Shown piece after piece: positions 1 to 7,126 of a stretch of 45,440 nucleotides of DNA. Source of the stretch: Bacteroidales bacterium UBA5515 (GTDB taxonomy: Bacteria > Bacteroidota > Bacteroidia > Bacteroidales > P3); NCBI GenBank assembly GCA_002423895.1, contig DIOL01000008.1, forward strand, positions 82,963 through 128,402, read 5' to 3'. The stretch's first letter is position 1. Each line of letters begins with the position of its first letter. The notes below the pieces were generated by a model. That model did not search any database and had not been told where the DNA came from. It was given only the letters and a program-made list of their open reading frames with translations. Both the position numbers and the translations under genes were made by a program.

Positions 1-110
1 AAACAATGGCATTGTTTTGACATCAAAGTCTTATTTAGATTTTTTTAATCCTTGATTATGTAGATGTTTGTCTTATTATTAGCTCTTTATATAAGAGTTT
101 TATTCTTTTA
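1..110. repeat. Solitary TGGCA palindrome with conserved flank (left copy)
   Basis: Bases 5-13 read AATGGCATT, flanked by AAAC and GTTTT. The following ~95 bases (TTATTTAGATTTTTTTAATC, then a T-rich run) resemble the segment at 45175-45290, at very roughly three quarters identity by eye. It belongs to the same TG(C/G)CA family as the 22-bp arrays. The window edge cuts it, so an array may continue to the left. Confidence 0.6.
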
Positions 111-174
111 TCTTATTACTAATTCTAATTTACATTTTGCTTTAAAATAAAAGCTTAGTCAATTGATAAAAAAT

Positions 175-207
175 AAAGGCGAAGAAGGATTAACCTTTCT
201 TCGCCTT
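175..207 (-). terminator. Terminator of aspA
   Basis: Inverted repeat with arms AAAGGCGAAGAAGG (175-188) and CCTTTCTTCGCCTT (194-207) and a short loop. There is one bulged base. On the minus strand the stem is followed by a T-rich tract. It lies 28 bases past the aspA stop. Confidence 0.8.
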
Positions 208-234
208 ATTATATGTTAAATATTTAGTAAACTC

Positions 235-1677
235 TTATAGTAGTTTCTTTGGTTTAATATCTAATTTAACTGGTTCAATCATATTGTCAGGAAGAAGAAT
301 TGTATCAAGATCTTCTTTTGAAAGTATGTCGTGTTCAAGAACTAATTCATATACTCCCTTTCCTGTTTCCATTGCTTCTTTAGCAATTTTTGTAGAGTTT
401 TTATAACCAATTATTGGGTTTAATGCAGTAACAATACCAATTGAATGTCTTACTTGTTTTCTGCAATTTTCAACGTCTGCTTTAATGTTATCAATACATT
501 TTGTTCTAAGTGTGTTGAATCCATTAGTTAGAAGGTCGATTGAATTAAATAATGAATAAACCATAACTGGTTCCATAACATTTAATTCTAATTGAGCATT
601 TTCACTTCCAAGCATAACAGTTGTGTCGTTTCCAATAACTCTATAGCAAATTTGATTCATTACTTCAGAAATTACTGGATTAACCTTTCCTGGCATAATT
701 GAACTACCTGGTTGCATTTCTGGAAGGAATATTTCGTGAAGTCCAGCTCTTGGTCCAGAACCCATAAGTCTTAAGTCATTACAAATTTTAATTGTTTTAA
801 GAGCAATTCTTCTTAATTGAGAAGATAATCCAACTAAAACAGATGTATCGTGAGTTGATTCAACTAAATTTTTAGTTAATTTAACATCCCAACCAGTTAT
901 TTCTCTAAGTGCTTCAACGCATAATTTGCTATATCCTGGTTGAGAACAAATACCAGTTCCAATTGCAGTAGCTCCCATATTAACTATTAAGAAATGTTTT
1001 TCTTCTTCAATCAATCTTTTCCTTTCAATATCCAAAGAGTCTGCAAATGCCTTGAATGATTGTCCTAATGTCATAGGTACTGCATCTTGAAGCTGAGTAC
1101 GTCCCATTTTAATTACGTGAGCAAATTCTTCAGCTTTTTTGTTTAAAGCATTAACTAATTTTTCAAGAGATTCAATTAGTTTTTTGCTTTCCATATATAA
1201 TCCAAAATGAAATGCTGTTGGATAAGCATCATTTGTAGATTGAGAACAGTTAACGTGGTCGTTTGGTGATAGGTATTCATATTGTCCTGGTTCTTTTCCC
1301 AAGATTTGTAAGCCACGATTTGCAATAACTTCATTTGCATTCATGTTCATTGTTGTTCCAGCTCCTCCTTGAATCATATCTGAAAGGAAATGTTCGTGCC
1401 ATTGTCCTTCATAAATTTCGTCGCAAGCTTGGCAAATTGCTTTAAATTGATCATCAGAAAGCAATCCTTGTTTGTGATTAGCTATTGCAGCTCCTTTTTT
1501 AGTTAACGCAAATCCTTTAATGAAGTTTGGATATTCGCATTGGCGTTCGTTTGAGATAATAAAGTTTTCAAATCCTCTTTGTGATTGAATGCCATAAAGT
1601 GCTTCAACTGGGATTTCTTTTGAACCTAAAAGGTCAGTTTCTGTTCTTGTTTTTCCTGAATATTTAATTTCTTTCAT
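235..1677 (-). CDS. aspA: Aspartate ammonia-lyase (aspartase)
   Basis: Catalyses reversible deamination of L-aspartate to fumarate and ammonia, feeding fumarate reduction in anaerobes. The protein is 480 aa, normal for the fumarase/aspartase superfamily, and lies in the cytoplasm. The superfamily signature GSSIMPGKVNP is near residues 322-333, in the mobile catalytic loop that carries the general-base serine. The aspartase-like N-terminus (TETDLLGSKEIPVEALYGIQ) and the segment after the signature (VISEVMNQICYRVIGND) favour aspartase over class II fumarase. It is followed by its own terminator, and a -7 element lies 65 bases upstream. The upstream neighbour on the same strand is arginine decarboxylase, so the two form an amino-acid catabolism pair, probably in separate transcripts. 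Family assignment is firm; substrate choice rests on sequence resemblance. Confidence 0.94.
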   Translation of the reverse strand: MKEIKYSGKTRTETDLLGSKEIPVEALYGIQSQRGFENFIISNERQCEYPNFIKGFALTKKGAAIANHKQGLLSDDQFKAICQACDEIYEGQWHEHFLSDMIQGGAGTTMNMNANEVIANRGLQILGKEPGQYEYLSPNDHVNCSQSTNDAYPTAFHFGLYMESKKLIESLEKLVNALNKKAEEFAHVIKMGRTQLQDAVPMTLGQSFKAFADSLDIERKRLIEEEKHFLIVNMGATAIGTGICSQPGYSKLCVEALREITGWDVKLTKNLVESTHDTSVLVGLSSQLRRIALKTIKICNDLRLMGSGPRAGLHEIFLPEMQPGSSIMPGKVNPVISEVMNQICYRVIGNDTTVMLGSENAQLELNVMEPVMVYSLFNSIDLLTNGFNTLRTKCIDNIKADVENCRKQVRHSIGIVTALNPIIGYKNSTKIAKEAMETGKGVYELVLEHDILSKEDLDTILLPDNMIEPVKLDIKPKKLL

Positions 1678-1713
1678 CTTTTAATAATACTTTGATTTGA
1701 TAAAATATTTAAA

Positions 1714-1732
1714 GCCCAAAGTTTTTTTGGGC
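1714..1732 (-). terminator. Possible terminator between arginine decarboxylase and aspA
   Basis: A 7-bp perfect stem (GCCCAAA / TTTGGGC) with a 5-base loop. On the minus strand it is followed by TTTAAATATTTTA. If the -7 element at 1742-1749 is used, this hairpin would instead lie at the 5' end of the aspA mRNA, so it could be a leader structure. Confidence 0.45.
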
Positions 1733-1741
1733 AATAGTTTG

Positions 1742-1749
1742 CAAAGATA
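1742..1749 (-). promoter_or_regulatory. -7 promoter element of aspA
   Basis: Minus strand reads TATCTTTG, a full match to the Bacteroidetes consensus TAnnTTTG. No convincing -33 TTTG was seen. Confidence 0.5.
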
Positions 1750-1816
1750 AGAAATTTATTCTTTATAAATTAGAAATGAGGCTAAAGAAAAAAGTTAAAA
1801 ATAAATTAACAAAGAG

Positions 1817-3214
1817 CTAGTATCCAAGAATTTTTAACATAGCCTTATGACTTTGTTCTTTTGTAAATAGCTTAGTATACCATTCTCCATTTTCATCCTT
1901 ATCTAAAATTATGTGTTTAGGTTGAGGAATTAAGCAATGTTGAATGCCTCCATATCCTGCCAGTGATTCTTGATATGCTCCTGTGTGGAAGAATCCTATG
2001 TATAATGGTTCTTCGTCATCATTATTATATTTTGGTAAGAAAACTGCATTGGAGTGAGCTTCTGTACTATAATAGTCTTGGCTATCACAAGTTAGTCCTC
2101 CCAAAAATACTCTTTGATATTCATTGTCCCAACGATTTATAGGTAATAGTATAAATCTTTGTCCAATACCCCAAGTGTCAGGAAGTGTTGTTATGAAGGA
2201 AGAGTCAATCATATACCATACCTCTCTGTCGTTTTGTTTTTTTTGGTCAATGATTGAATAAAGGATGCAACCACTTTCTCCAACTGTAAATGAACCAAAT
2301 TCGGTAAATATATTTGGCTCTTCTACTTCTTGTTTGTTGCAAATTTCCTTAATTTGAGCAAGTATCTCTTCTGCCATGTATTCATAATCATAAGAAAAGG
2401 CTAAAGAGTTTTTAATAGGAAATCCTCCACCAATGTTTAATGAGTCTAAATCAGGGCAAACTTTCTTTAATTCGCAATAAATATTAACGCATTTTTGTAA
2501 TTCATTCCAATAGTAAGCAGAATCCTTTATTCCTGTGTTGATGAAAAAGTGAAGCATTTTTAGCTTAAATTTTGGATTTGTTGCTATTTGATTTTTGTAG
2601 AATTTGATGATATCATTGTATCTTATTCCAAGTCTTGAAGTGTAAAAATCAAACATTGGTTCTTCTTCAGCTGCAATTCTAATACCTACTTGGCATTCAG
2701 TTTCAATATGTTCATCTAATAGTTGAATCTCTTCAATGTTATCTATTATAGGAATAACATTTTTGAAGCCATTTTTAACTAATTCACCTATGTTTTCGAC
2801 ATATTGAGGTCTTTTAAATCCATTACATATAATATATTGATCTTTATTAATCTTGCCTTGTTCAAACAATTCATTAATTAAATTAATATCGAATGCAGAA
2901 GAAGTTTCAATATTAACATCATTACTTAGAACAGTTTCCATAATGAATGAGAAATGAGAACTCTTGGTACAATAGCAATAATTATAAGTTCCTTTGTAGT
3001 CAACTTTAGCAATTGCAACATTAAAAAGACGTTTAGCTCTTTGAATTTGGGAAGTAATTTTAGGTAAATATGTAATTCTTAGAGGAGTTCCATATTGCTT
3101 AATAACATCCATTAGAGGTATATCGTGAAAGTTTAGTTTGTAATCTTCAACTTCAAATTCTTCTTGAGGGAATTCAAAAGTTTGTTCTATTAAATCAATA
3201 TACTTGTTTTTCAT
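1817..3214 (-). CDS. Arginine decarboxylase, PLP fold-type III
   Basis: A 465-aa member of the alanine racemase-fold (type III) PLP decarboxylases. It matches the short form annotated as arginine decarboxylase in many Bacteroidetes and not the ~630-aa SpeA. The product would be agmatine, a polyamine precursor or acid-stress product. The PLP lysine is probably K84 in YCYCTKSSHFS. A glycine-rich phosphate-binding motif (LNIGGGFPIKNS) lies in the middle. The segment GGLTCDSQDYY near the C-terminal third carries the cysteine-aspartate typical of the second active-site half. It is divergent from the FKBP lipoprotein gene, and the two share inverted 14-bp promoter sequences. Diaminopimelate or carboxynorspermidine decarboxylase activity is less likely but cannot be excluded by sequence alone. 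Confidence 0.8.
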   Translation of the reverse strand: MKNKYIDLIEQTFEFPQEEFEVEDYKLNFHDIPLMDVIKQYGTPLRITYLPKITSQIQRAKRLFNVAIAKVDYKGTYNYCYCTKSSHFSFIMETVLSNDVNIETSSAFDINLINELFEQGKINKDQYIICNGFKRPQYVENIGELVKNGFKNVIPIIDNIEEIQLLDEHIETECQVGIRIAAEEEPMFDFYTSRLGIRYNDIIKFYKNQIATNPKFKLKMLHFFINTGIKDSAYYWNELQKCVNIYCELKKVCPDLDSLNIGGGFPIKNSLAFSYDYEYMAEEILAQIKEICNKQEVEEPNIFTEFGSFTVGESGCILYSIIDQKKQNDREVWYMIDSSFITTLPDTWGIGQRFILLPINRWDNEYQRVFLGGLTCDSQDYYSTEAHSNAVFLPKYNNDDEEPLYIGFFHTGAYQESLAGYGGIQHCLIPQPKHIILDKDENGEWYTKLFTKEQSHKAMLKILGY

Positions 3215-3284
3215 TTTATTAATCTGTTTAAGTTACATTATTAAATTTATACTCATTTAACTCAATTAGGTTGCAAATATCCGA

Positions 3285-3292
3285 CAAATCTA
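3285..3292 (-). promoter_or_regulatory. -7 promoter element of arginine decarboxylase gene
   Basis: Minus strand TAGATTTG matches TAnnTTTG, 70 bases upstream of the start codon. Confidence 0.45.
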
Positions 3293-3357
3293 AATAAGTT
3301 GAAAGAAAAAGATAATATTTTTTAATTAAAATGTATCAAAGACAATGAAATAATGTT

Positions 3358-3365
3358 TATTTTTG
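3358..3365 (+). promoter_or_regulatory. -7 promoter element of FKBP gene
   Basis: TATTTTTG matches TAnnTTTG, 64 bases before the ATG. Its TTTG is part of the 14-bp inverted repeat. Confidence 0.5.
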
Positions 3366-3429
3366 CAACCTAATTAAACAGTTTAACTGCGAAAATCTAT
3401 AGTAAAACAAAAACAAATAATAAAAACAA

Positions 3430-4158
3430 ATGAAACAATTAGTTTTAAAATCTGCTGTTCTTATTTTGTTGGTTTCAACATTATTTACAGCTTGTTCACA
3501 AAAAAAAGAAGTCTCAAGTAAGGACTTAAAAACAATAGTTGACTCTGCTTCCTATTGTTTAGGAGCTAATATGGGTAGACAAATGAAATTGGAAAAAATG
3601 GATGTAAATCCAGAAGTTCTAATGAAAGCTTTCTATCAAGCTTACGAAGGAGATACAAATTTCGTAATTAAAGAAGCTGATATGCAAGAAGTGATGATGA
3701 AATATCAAAAAGGTATTGAAGACAAACAAAGAGCTGCAGCAACTGAAAAAGCAAAACCTAATAGAGAAAAAGGTAAAAAATTCCTTGAAGCAAATAAAAG
3801 TAAAGAAGGAGTTGTTACCACTGCATCAGGTCTACAATATAAAGTACTTAAAGCAGGTAAAGGTGCAAAACCAACTCAAATGGATAGAGTTAGAATTCAA
3901 TATCGTTTAAGTTTAATTGACGGAAAAGTTATTGAAGATACTTATGGAAGAAAAGAACCAGTAATTATGCCTCTTACTAATATTATTCCAGGTATGATTG
4001 AAGGTTTACAACTTATGCAAGAAGGAGGAAAATACATGCTTTGGATAAGTCCTGAATATGGTTATGGTGATATGGATTCACCTGAATTGCCAGGAGGAAG
4101 TGTTTTGTGTTTTGAAATTGATCTTATTGAAGTTGTTAAAGATTCAAAAGTAAAATAG
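3430..4158 (+). CDS. FKBP-type peptidyl-prolyl isomerase lipoprotein
   Basis: A 242-aa exported lipoprotein. The signal peptide ends in lipobox LFTAC with the acylated cysteine at residue 22. An FKBP N-terminal dimerisation region (about 33-115) precedes an FKBP C-terminal domain (about 133-237). This family isomerises proline bonds or acts as a chaperone in the envelope. Several residues that line the FKBP pocket differ: the usual HYTG is QYRL, the FD pair is IED, and the IPGW tryptophan is methionine (IIPGMIEGL). Isomerase activity may therefore be weak, with chaperone action more likely. It stands alone with its own promoter and a strong terminator, divergent from arginine decarboxylase. 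Confidence 0.88.
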   Translation: MKQLVLKSAVLILLVSTLFTACSQKKEVSSKDLKTIVDSASYCLGANMGRQMKLEKMDVNPEVLMKAFYQAYEGDTNFVIKEADMQEVMMKYQKGIEDKQRAAATEKAKPNREKGKKFLEANKSKEGVVTTASGLQYKVLKAGKGAKPTQMDRVRIQYRLSLIDGKVIEDTYGRKEPVIMPLTNIIPGMIEGLQLMQEGGKYMLWISPEYGYGDMDSPELPGGSVLCFEIDLIEVVKDSKVK

Positions 4159-4182
4159 TATTTTAAAATAATCATTCGATTG

Positions 4183-4217
4183 AAAAGGAGAATATTTTTA
4201 ATATTCTCCTTTTTTTT
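4183..4217 (+). terminator. Strong terminator of FKBP gene
   Basis: Perfect 14-bp stem (AAAAGGAGAATATT / AATATTCTCCTTTT) with a 3-base loop, running into a T tract. Confidence 0.92.
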
Positions 4218-4269
4218 ATTTCTTTAATCTTTGTTTTGGCTTAATTTTATTTGACTTTAGTTTCTAAAC

Positions 4270-4383
4270 ATCAAGTATAAATTTTATAAGGTGGCACCAT
4301 ACTCAAGTAAGGTGCCACCTTACTTATAGTAACATGCCACCATACATATAGTAAGGTGCCACCTTATAAAATTTATACTTGAT
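4270..4383. repeat. 22-bp array 1 (GG-TGCCA-CC type) in a 29-bp inverted repeat
   Basis: Four units with 9-base cores starting at 4290, 4311, 4333 and 4355 (steps 21, 22, 22). Core 1 is GGTGGCACC (inverted), cores 2 and 4 are GGTGCCACC, and core 3 is CATGCCACC. Full palindromes such as TAAGGTGCCACCTTA are visible. Spacers end in AGTAA. The array is bounded by a perfect 29-bp inverted repeat, 4270-4298 and 4355-4383, which begins ATCAAGTATAAATTTTATAA. It lies between two facing terminators and is probably not transcribed. The rest of the 4159-4550 gap holds only those terminators and A/T-rich sequence. Confidence 0.85.
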
Positions 4384-4463
4384 TTATCTCAATAATAATA
4401 AGAACTTAGATAAGTTTTTCTTTATTTAATGATTTTTTCTCTTGATTATGGTTATAAAATAAA

Positions 4464-4495
4464 AATAGATACCTTCTAAAGAAAAGGTATCTATT
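4464..4495 (-). terminator. Terminator of the murB operon
   Basis: Stem AATAGATACCTT (4464-4475) / AAGGTATCTATT (4484-4495), 12 bp perfect, 8-base loop. On the minus strand it is followed by TTTTTATTTTAT. Confidence 0.85.
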
Positions 4496-4550
4496 ACTTA
4501 TGATTTAGATAAAAAGGGATAGAGAAATCCTCTGTTATATTTCTTATTGT

Positions 4551-5183
4551 TTACTCTTCTTCAGAGTCTTCAATGTTATTCAAAAACCATTCAATAAATT
4601 CTGGTAATTGGGTTAGAGATATGAATCCTTCGTCTTCTGGTTTTTGTGACAAAGGACATAATTCGAAATATTCTAATAATGTAGTACAATTGTATTCGCC
4701 AATCATTGCTTCAATTAGAGTATAAACAGCAATCAATTGATCTTCGTCTTCTTCTTTGCAGTCTTTTAGAGCTATCTTTAGTCCGAATTTTTCATTAAAT
4801 TCGTTGTCCTGATTTTCTAATGGCATAAACCAAAGGTCTTTGCTGTTTAGAGTGTAATCCTCAAATTTAATTCTTACTTTCCCTCCTTGAGGTTGTTTAA
4901 ATGCAATAATATCCCAGAAATCTAATATTGGAATATTGGTGCAAATTTCAATTACATCTTCAAAATACTCTTCATCGCCTTCTGCAGAAAATATAATTTT
5001 TCTCCCATTGGTTGTTAACTCTCCCAATTCGTAGCTTATCCCTTCGGAATAGGTTGCTAAAACACTGTCAAATTCTTCCAATAACTCATCCTTCTCTTTT
5101 TGAGGAAGGTTATCTACATCCATTAAGTATTCGCTCTTAGTTTGAAACCAATCCCAAAACTGATTTACTGTAATTTTTTTCAT
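4551..5183 (-). CDS. Conserved hypothetical acidic protein, coupled to murB
   Basis: A 210-aa soluble protein rich in Asp and Glu, with no signal peptide or membrane segment. I do not recognise a named domain. The pattern WFQTKSEYL...LGELTTNGRKIIFSAEGDEEYFEDV...LDFWDIIAFKQP...LWFMPLEN resembles small hypothetical proteins I associate with other Bacteroidetes; that is recollection, not a search. The start codon overlaps the murB stop in ATGA, so translation is probably coupled. A terminator follows. No function can be inferred beyond co-expression with murB. Confidence 0.8.
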   Translation of the reverse strand: MKKITVNQFWDWFQTKSEYLMDVDNLPQKEKDELLEEFDSVLATYSEGISYELGELTTNGRKIIFSAEGDEEYFEDVIEICTNIPILDFWDIIAFKQPQGGKVRIKFEDYTLNSKDLWFMPLENQDNEFNEKFGLKIALKDCKEEDEDQLIAVYTLIEAMIGEYNCTTLLEYFELCPLSQKPEDEGFISLTQLPEFIEWFLNNIEDSEEE

Positions 5184-6193
5184 AATATTATATGTACTTC
5201 TTTTTCTAAATTAATGTTGAATATGTTTTTTATTGATTTTTCAATTTCATTTGCAAGATTAACAATTTCTTCCCCTTTAGCATTTCCATAGTTAACCATA
5301 ACCAAGGCTTGTTTTTCATGCATGCCAACATTTCCTACTCTTTTCCCTTTCCATCCTGCTTGTTCAATTAGCCATCCAGCAGCAATTTTTACTCCTTTTA
5401 AGGAAGGATAAGAAGGTATTTGTGGGTAGGTTTCTTTAAGAGAATTAAAATGTTCTTGATTAATTATAGGATTTTTGAAAAAAGAACCTGCATTTGGTAA
5501 TTCCTTAGGATTTGGAAGTTTGGAATTGCGAATTTGTGTAACTAATTGACTCATTTGTTTTGGATTAGTTATTTTAATTGCTTCTCTTTCTATTTTCTCT
5601 TTGATGGCAGAGTAGGAAGTGTTTGGTTTAGGATTTTTAGATAATTTTAATCTGATTTTCCAAATGATTTCTAATTGTGTTTGGTATTTAAATATGGAGT
5701 ATCTATAGTCAAATTTGCACTCTTCGTTATTATATTCCTTCCATTGGTTTGTTAGTGGATTGTAGGTTGTACAGCAAAGAAAACTATCTTTAATTTCTTG
5801 TCCATAGGCTCCAATATTCTGTACAATTGCTGCTCCAACACTTGAAGGAACTGCTGCCAAGTTTTCAATTCCCCACCAAGAGTTACCACATGCAAAGTTA
5901 ACTAAATCGTTCCAGTCTTCTCCTGAATAAGCTTCAATAACAATACTATTCTTATCTTCTTCAATTATTTTAATTCCTTTGTTTTTGATAAGTAAAACTG
6001 TTCCATTAAAATAGTCATTAACAAAAACTGAATTGCTTCCCAAGCCTAAAATAATATTTTTTGTAGAGAAGAAATCTGGGTTGGAATTAATTAAATAGAG
6101 ATCATCTTCATTGTTGATTTCTATTAATTTATTTACAGTGCAGCTAAGTCCAAAACTATTTAGATGCTTTATATTGTAATTAGAATGTATCAT
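5180..6193 (-). CDS. murB: UDP-N-acetylenolpyruvoylglucosamine reductase
   Basis: Reduces UDP-GlcNAc-enolpyruvate to UDP-MurNAc with NADPH and FAD, the second committed step of peptidoglycan precursor synthesis, in the cytoplasm. At 337 aa it fits type I MurB. The FAD-binding half carries LGLGSNSVFVND (49-60) and VPSSVGAAIVQNIGAYG (115-131). Catalytic arginine R164 is in DYRYS and catalytic serine S237 in NAGSFFKNP. The substrate-binding segment AGWLIEQAGWKGKRVGNVG and a terminal glutamate (EKEVHII) are present. It is first in a two-gene operon with a downstream hypothetical gene, and a -7 element lies 23 bases upstream. Confidence 0.95.
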   Translation of the reverse strand: MIHSNYNIKHLNSFGLSCTVNKLIEINNEDDLYLINSNPDFFSTKNIILGLGSNSVFVNDYFNGTVLLIKNKGIKIIEEDKNSIVIEAYSGEDWNDLVNFACGNSWWGIENLAAVPSSVGAAIVQNIGAYGQEIKDSFLCCTTYNPLTNQWKEYNNEECKFDYRYSIFKYQTQLEIIWKIRLKLSKNPKPNTSYSAIKEKIEREAIKITNPKQMSQLVTQIRNSKLPNPKELPNAGSFFKNPIINQEHFNSLKETYPQIPSYPSLKGVKIAAGWLIEQAGWKGKRVGNVGMHEKQALVMVNYGNAKGEEIVNLANEIEKSIKNIFNINLEKEVHIIL

Positions 6194-6215
6194 AAATGAT
6201 TGAAAAAATAATGTA

Positions 6216-6223
6216 CAAACTTA
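6216..6223 (-). promoter_or_regulatory. -7 promoter element of murB
   Basis: Minus strand TAAGTTTG matches TAnnTTTG, 23 bases before the ATG. Confidence 0.5.
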
Positions 6224-6266
6224 CAAAAAAATGGAGAAGGACTGCTGAATTGTTAATAATAATTTT

Positions 6267-6274
6267 TATTTTTG
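6267..6274 (+). promoter_or_regulatory. -7 promoter element of hydrolase operon
   Basis: TATTTTTG matches TAnnTTTG, 27 bases before the hydrolase ATG. Confidence 0.5.
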
Positions 6275-6301
6275 TAGAATCAAATCAAACAAAATACTGC
6301 T

Positions 6302-7108
6302 ATGAAACACAAATCACTACTTTATAATGATAGCATAATAGTTAATTACCAAGATGAAGGACAAGGCTCTGAAACATTAGTGCTTTTACATGGTTTTATG
6401 AATAATTTGGATATTTGGGCTAATTATGCTTTTAGATATATGAAAGAGATTAGAGTAATTGCTATTGATCTTTTGGGACATGGAGAAACGGGAGATAGTA
6501 CCGAAATTCATACAATGGAACTTCAAGCAAATATGGTTAAGGCAGTTTTAGATCATGTTGGAGTAACTAATTGTGTTTTTGCTGGGCATTCAATGGGAGG
6601 ATATGTTGCTTTGGCTTTCTGTGAACTTTATCCAAGCTATGTAAAGGGACTTTGTTTGCTTAATTCACATGCTTTAATGGATACTGATAAAGCTAAAGAA
6701 AACAGAATAAAGACATGTGAATTTATAAAAAATAGTCGTGCTGCATTTATTGTAAGCTTTATTCCAGAACTTTTCTATTGTGAAAATAGAGAAAGACTAT
6801 ATCCCGAAATAAAGGATATTCAAGATATGGCAATGATGATGAAGACAGAAAGTATAATTTCTTCTCAAATGGGAATGCTACAAAGACCTTCAAGGCTTGA
6901 TGTGTTGGCTGAAGCTAAGTTTCCTGTACTTTTTATTGCAGGGAAAAAAGATCCAAGAATTGTAATGGAAAATATATTTGCTCAAGCAATGATGCCTTAT
7001 CATTCAGAAGTAATGATGTTGGATGATGTTGCTCATATGGCACATGTTGAAGAATTTGAAAAAGTTAAGCAAAGGTTGTTGCCTTTCGTTCATTTATGTT
7101 ATATCTAA
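6302..7108 (+). CDS. Alpha/beta-fold hydrolase
   Basis: A 268-aa cytoplasmic alpha/beta hydrolase of normal length. The oxyanion motif LLHGF is at 28-32 and DLLGHGET at 56-63. The nucleophile elbow GHSMGG places the catalytic serine at S97. The probable acid is D217 (GKKDPRI) and the histidine H245 (VAHMAHVE). The family includes esterases, MenH-like lyases and thioesterases, and sequence alone does not pick the substrate. It is first in a likely two-gene operon with the M23 peptidase gene, which starts 18 bases downstream. Confidence 0.85.
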   Translation: MKHKSLLYNDSIIVNYQDEGQGSETLVLLHGFMNNLDIWANYAFRYMKEIRVIAIDLLGHGETGDSTEIHTMELQANMVKAVLDHVGVTNCVFAGHSMGGYVALAFCELYPSYVKGLCLLNSHALMDTDKAKENRIKTCEFIKNSRAAFIVSFIPELFYCENRERLYPEIKDIQDMAMMMKTESIISSQMGMLQRPSRLDVLAEAKFPVLFIAGKKDPRIVMENIFAQAMMPYHSEVMMLDDVAHMAHVEEFEKVKQRLLPFVHLCYI

Positions 7109-7115
7109 AAGGAGG
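7107..7115 (+). promoter_or_regulatory. Full Shine-Dalgarno sequence of M23 gene
   Basis: AAAAGGAGG overlaps the hydrolase stop codon and lies 11 bases before the next ATG. Such a complete match is uncommon in this phylum. Confidence 0.6.
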
Positions 7116-7126
7116 AAATCCACAAA

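Larger units (their letters stand above)
3264..3375. promoter_or_regulatory. Divergent promoters with a 14-bp inverted repeat
   Basis: AATTAGGTTGCAAA at 3264-3277 is the exact reverse complement of TTTGCAACCTAATT at 3362-3375. The right copy overlaps the -7 element of the FKBP gene (TATTTTTG, 3358-3365). The left copy lies just past the minus-strand element TAGATTTG (3285-3292) of the decarboxylase gene. Both transcripts may therefore begin with the same sequence or share an operator. Confidence 0.5.

Noticed and set aside
4290..4363. 22-bp arrays as CRISPR
   Set aside because: The repeated part is 9-15 bases and palindromic, spacers are 13 bases or less and partly conserved, and no cas gene is present.
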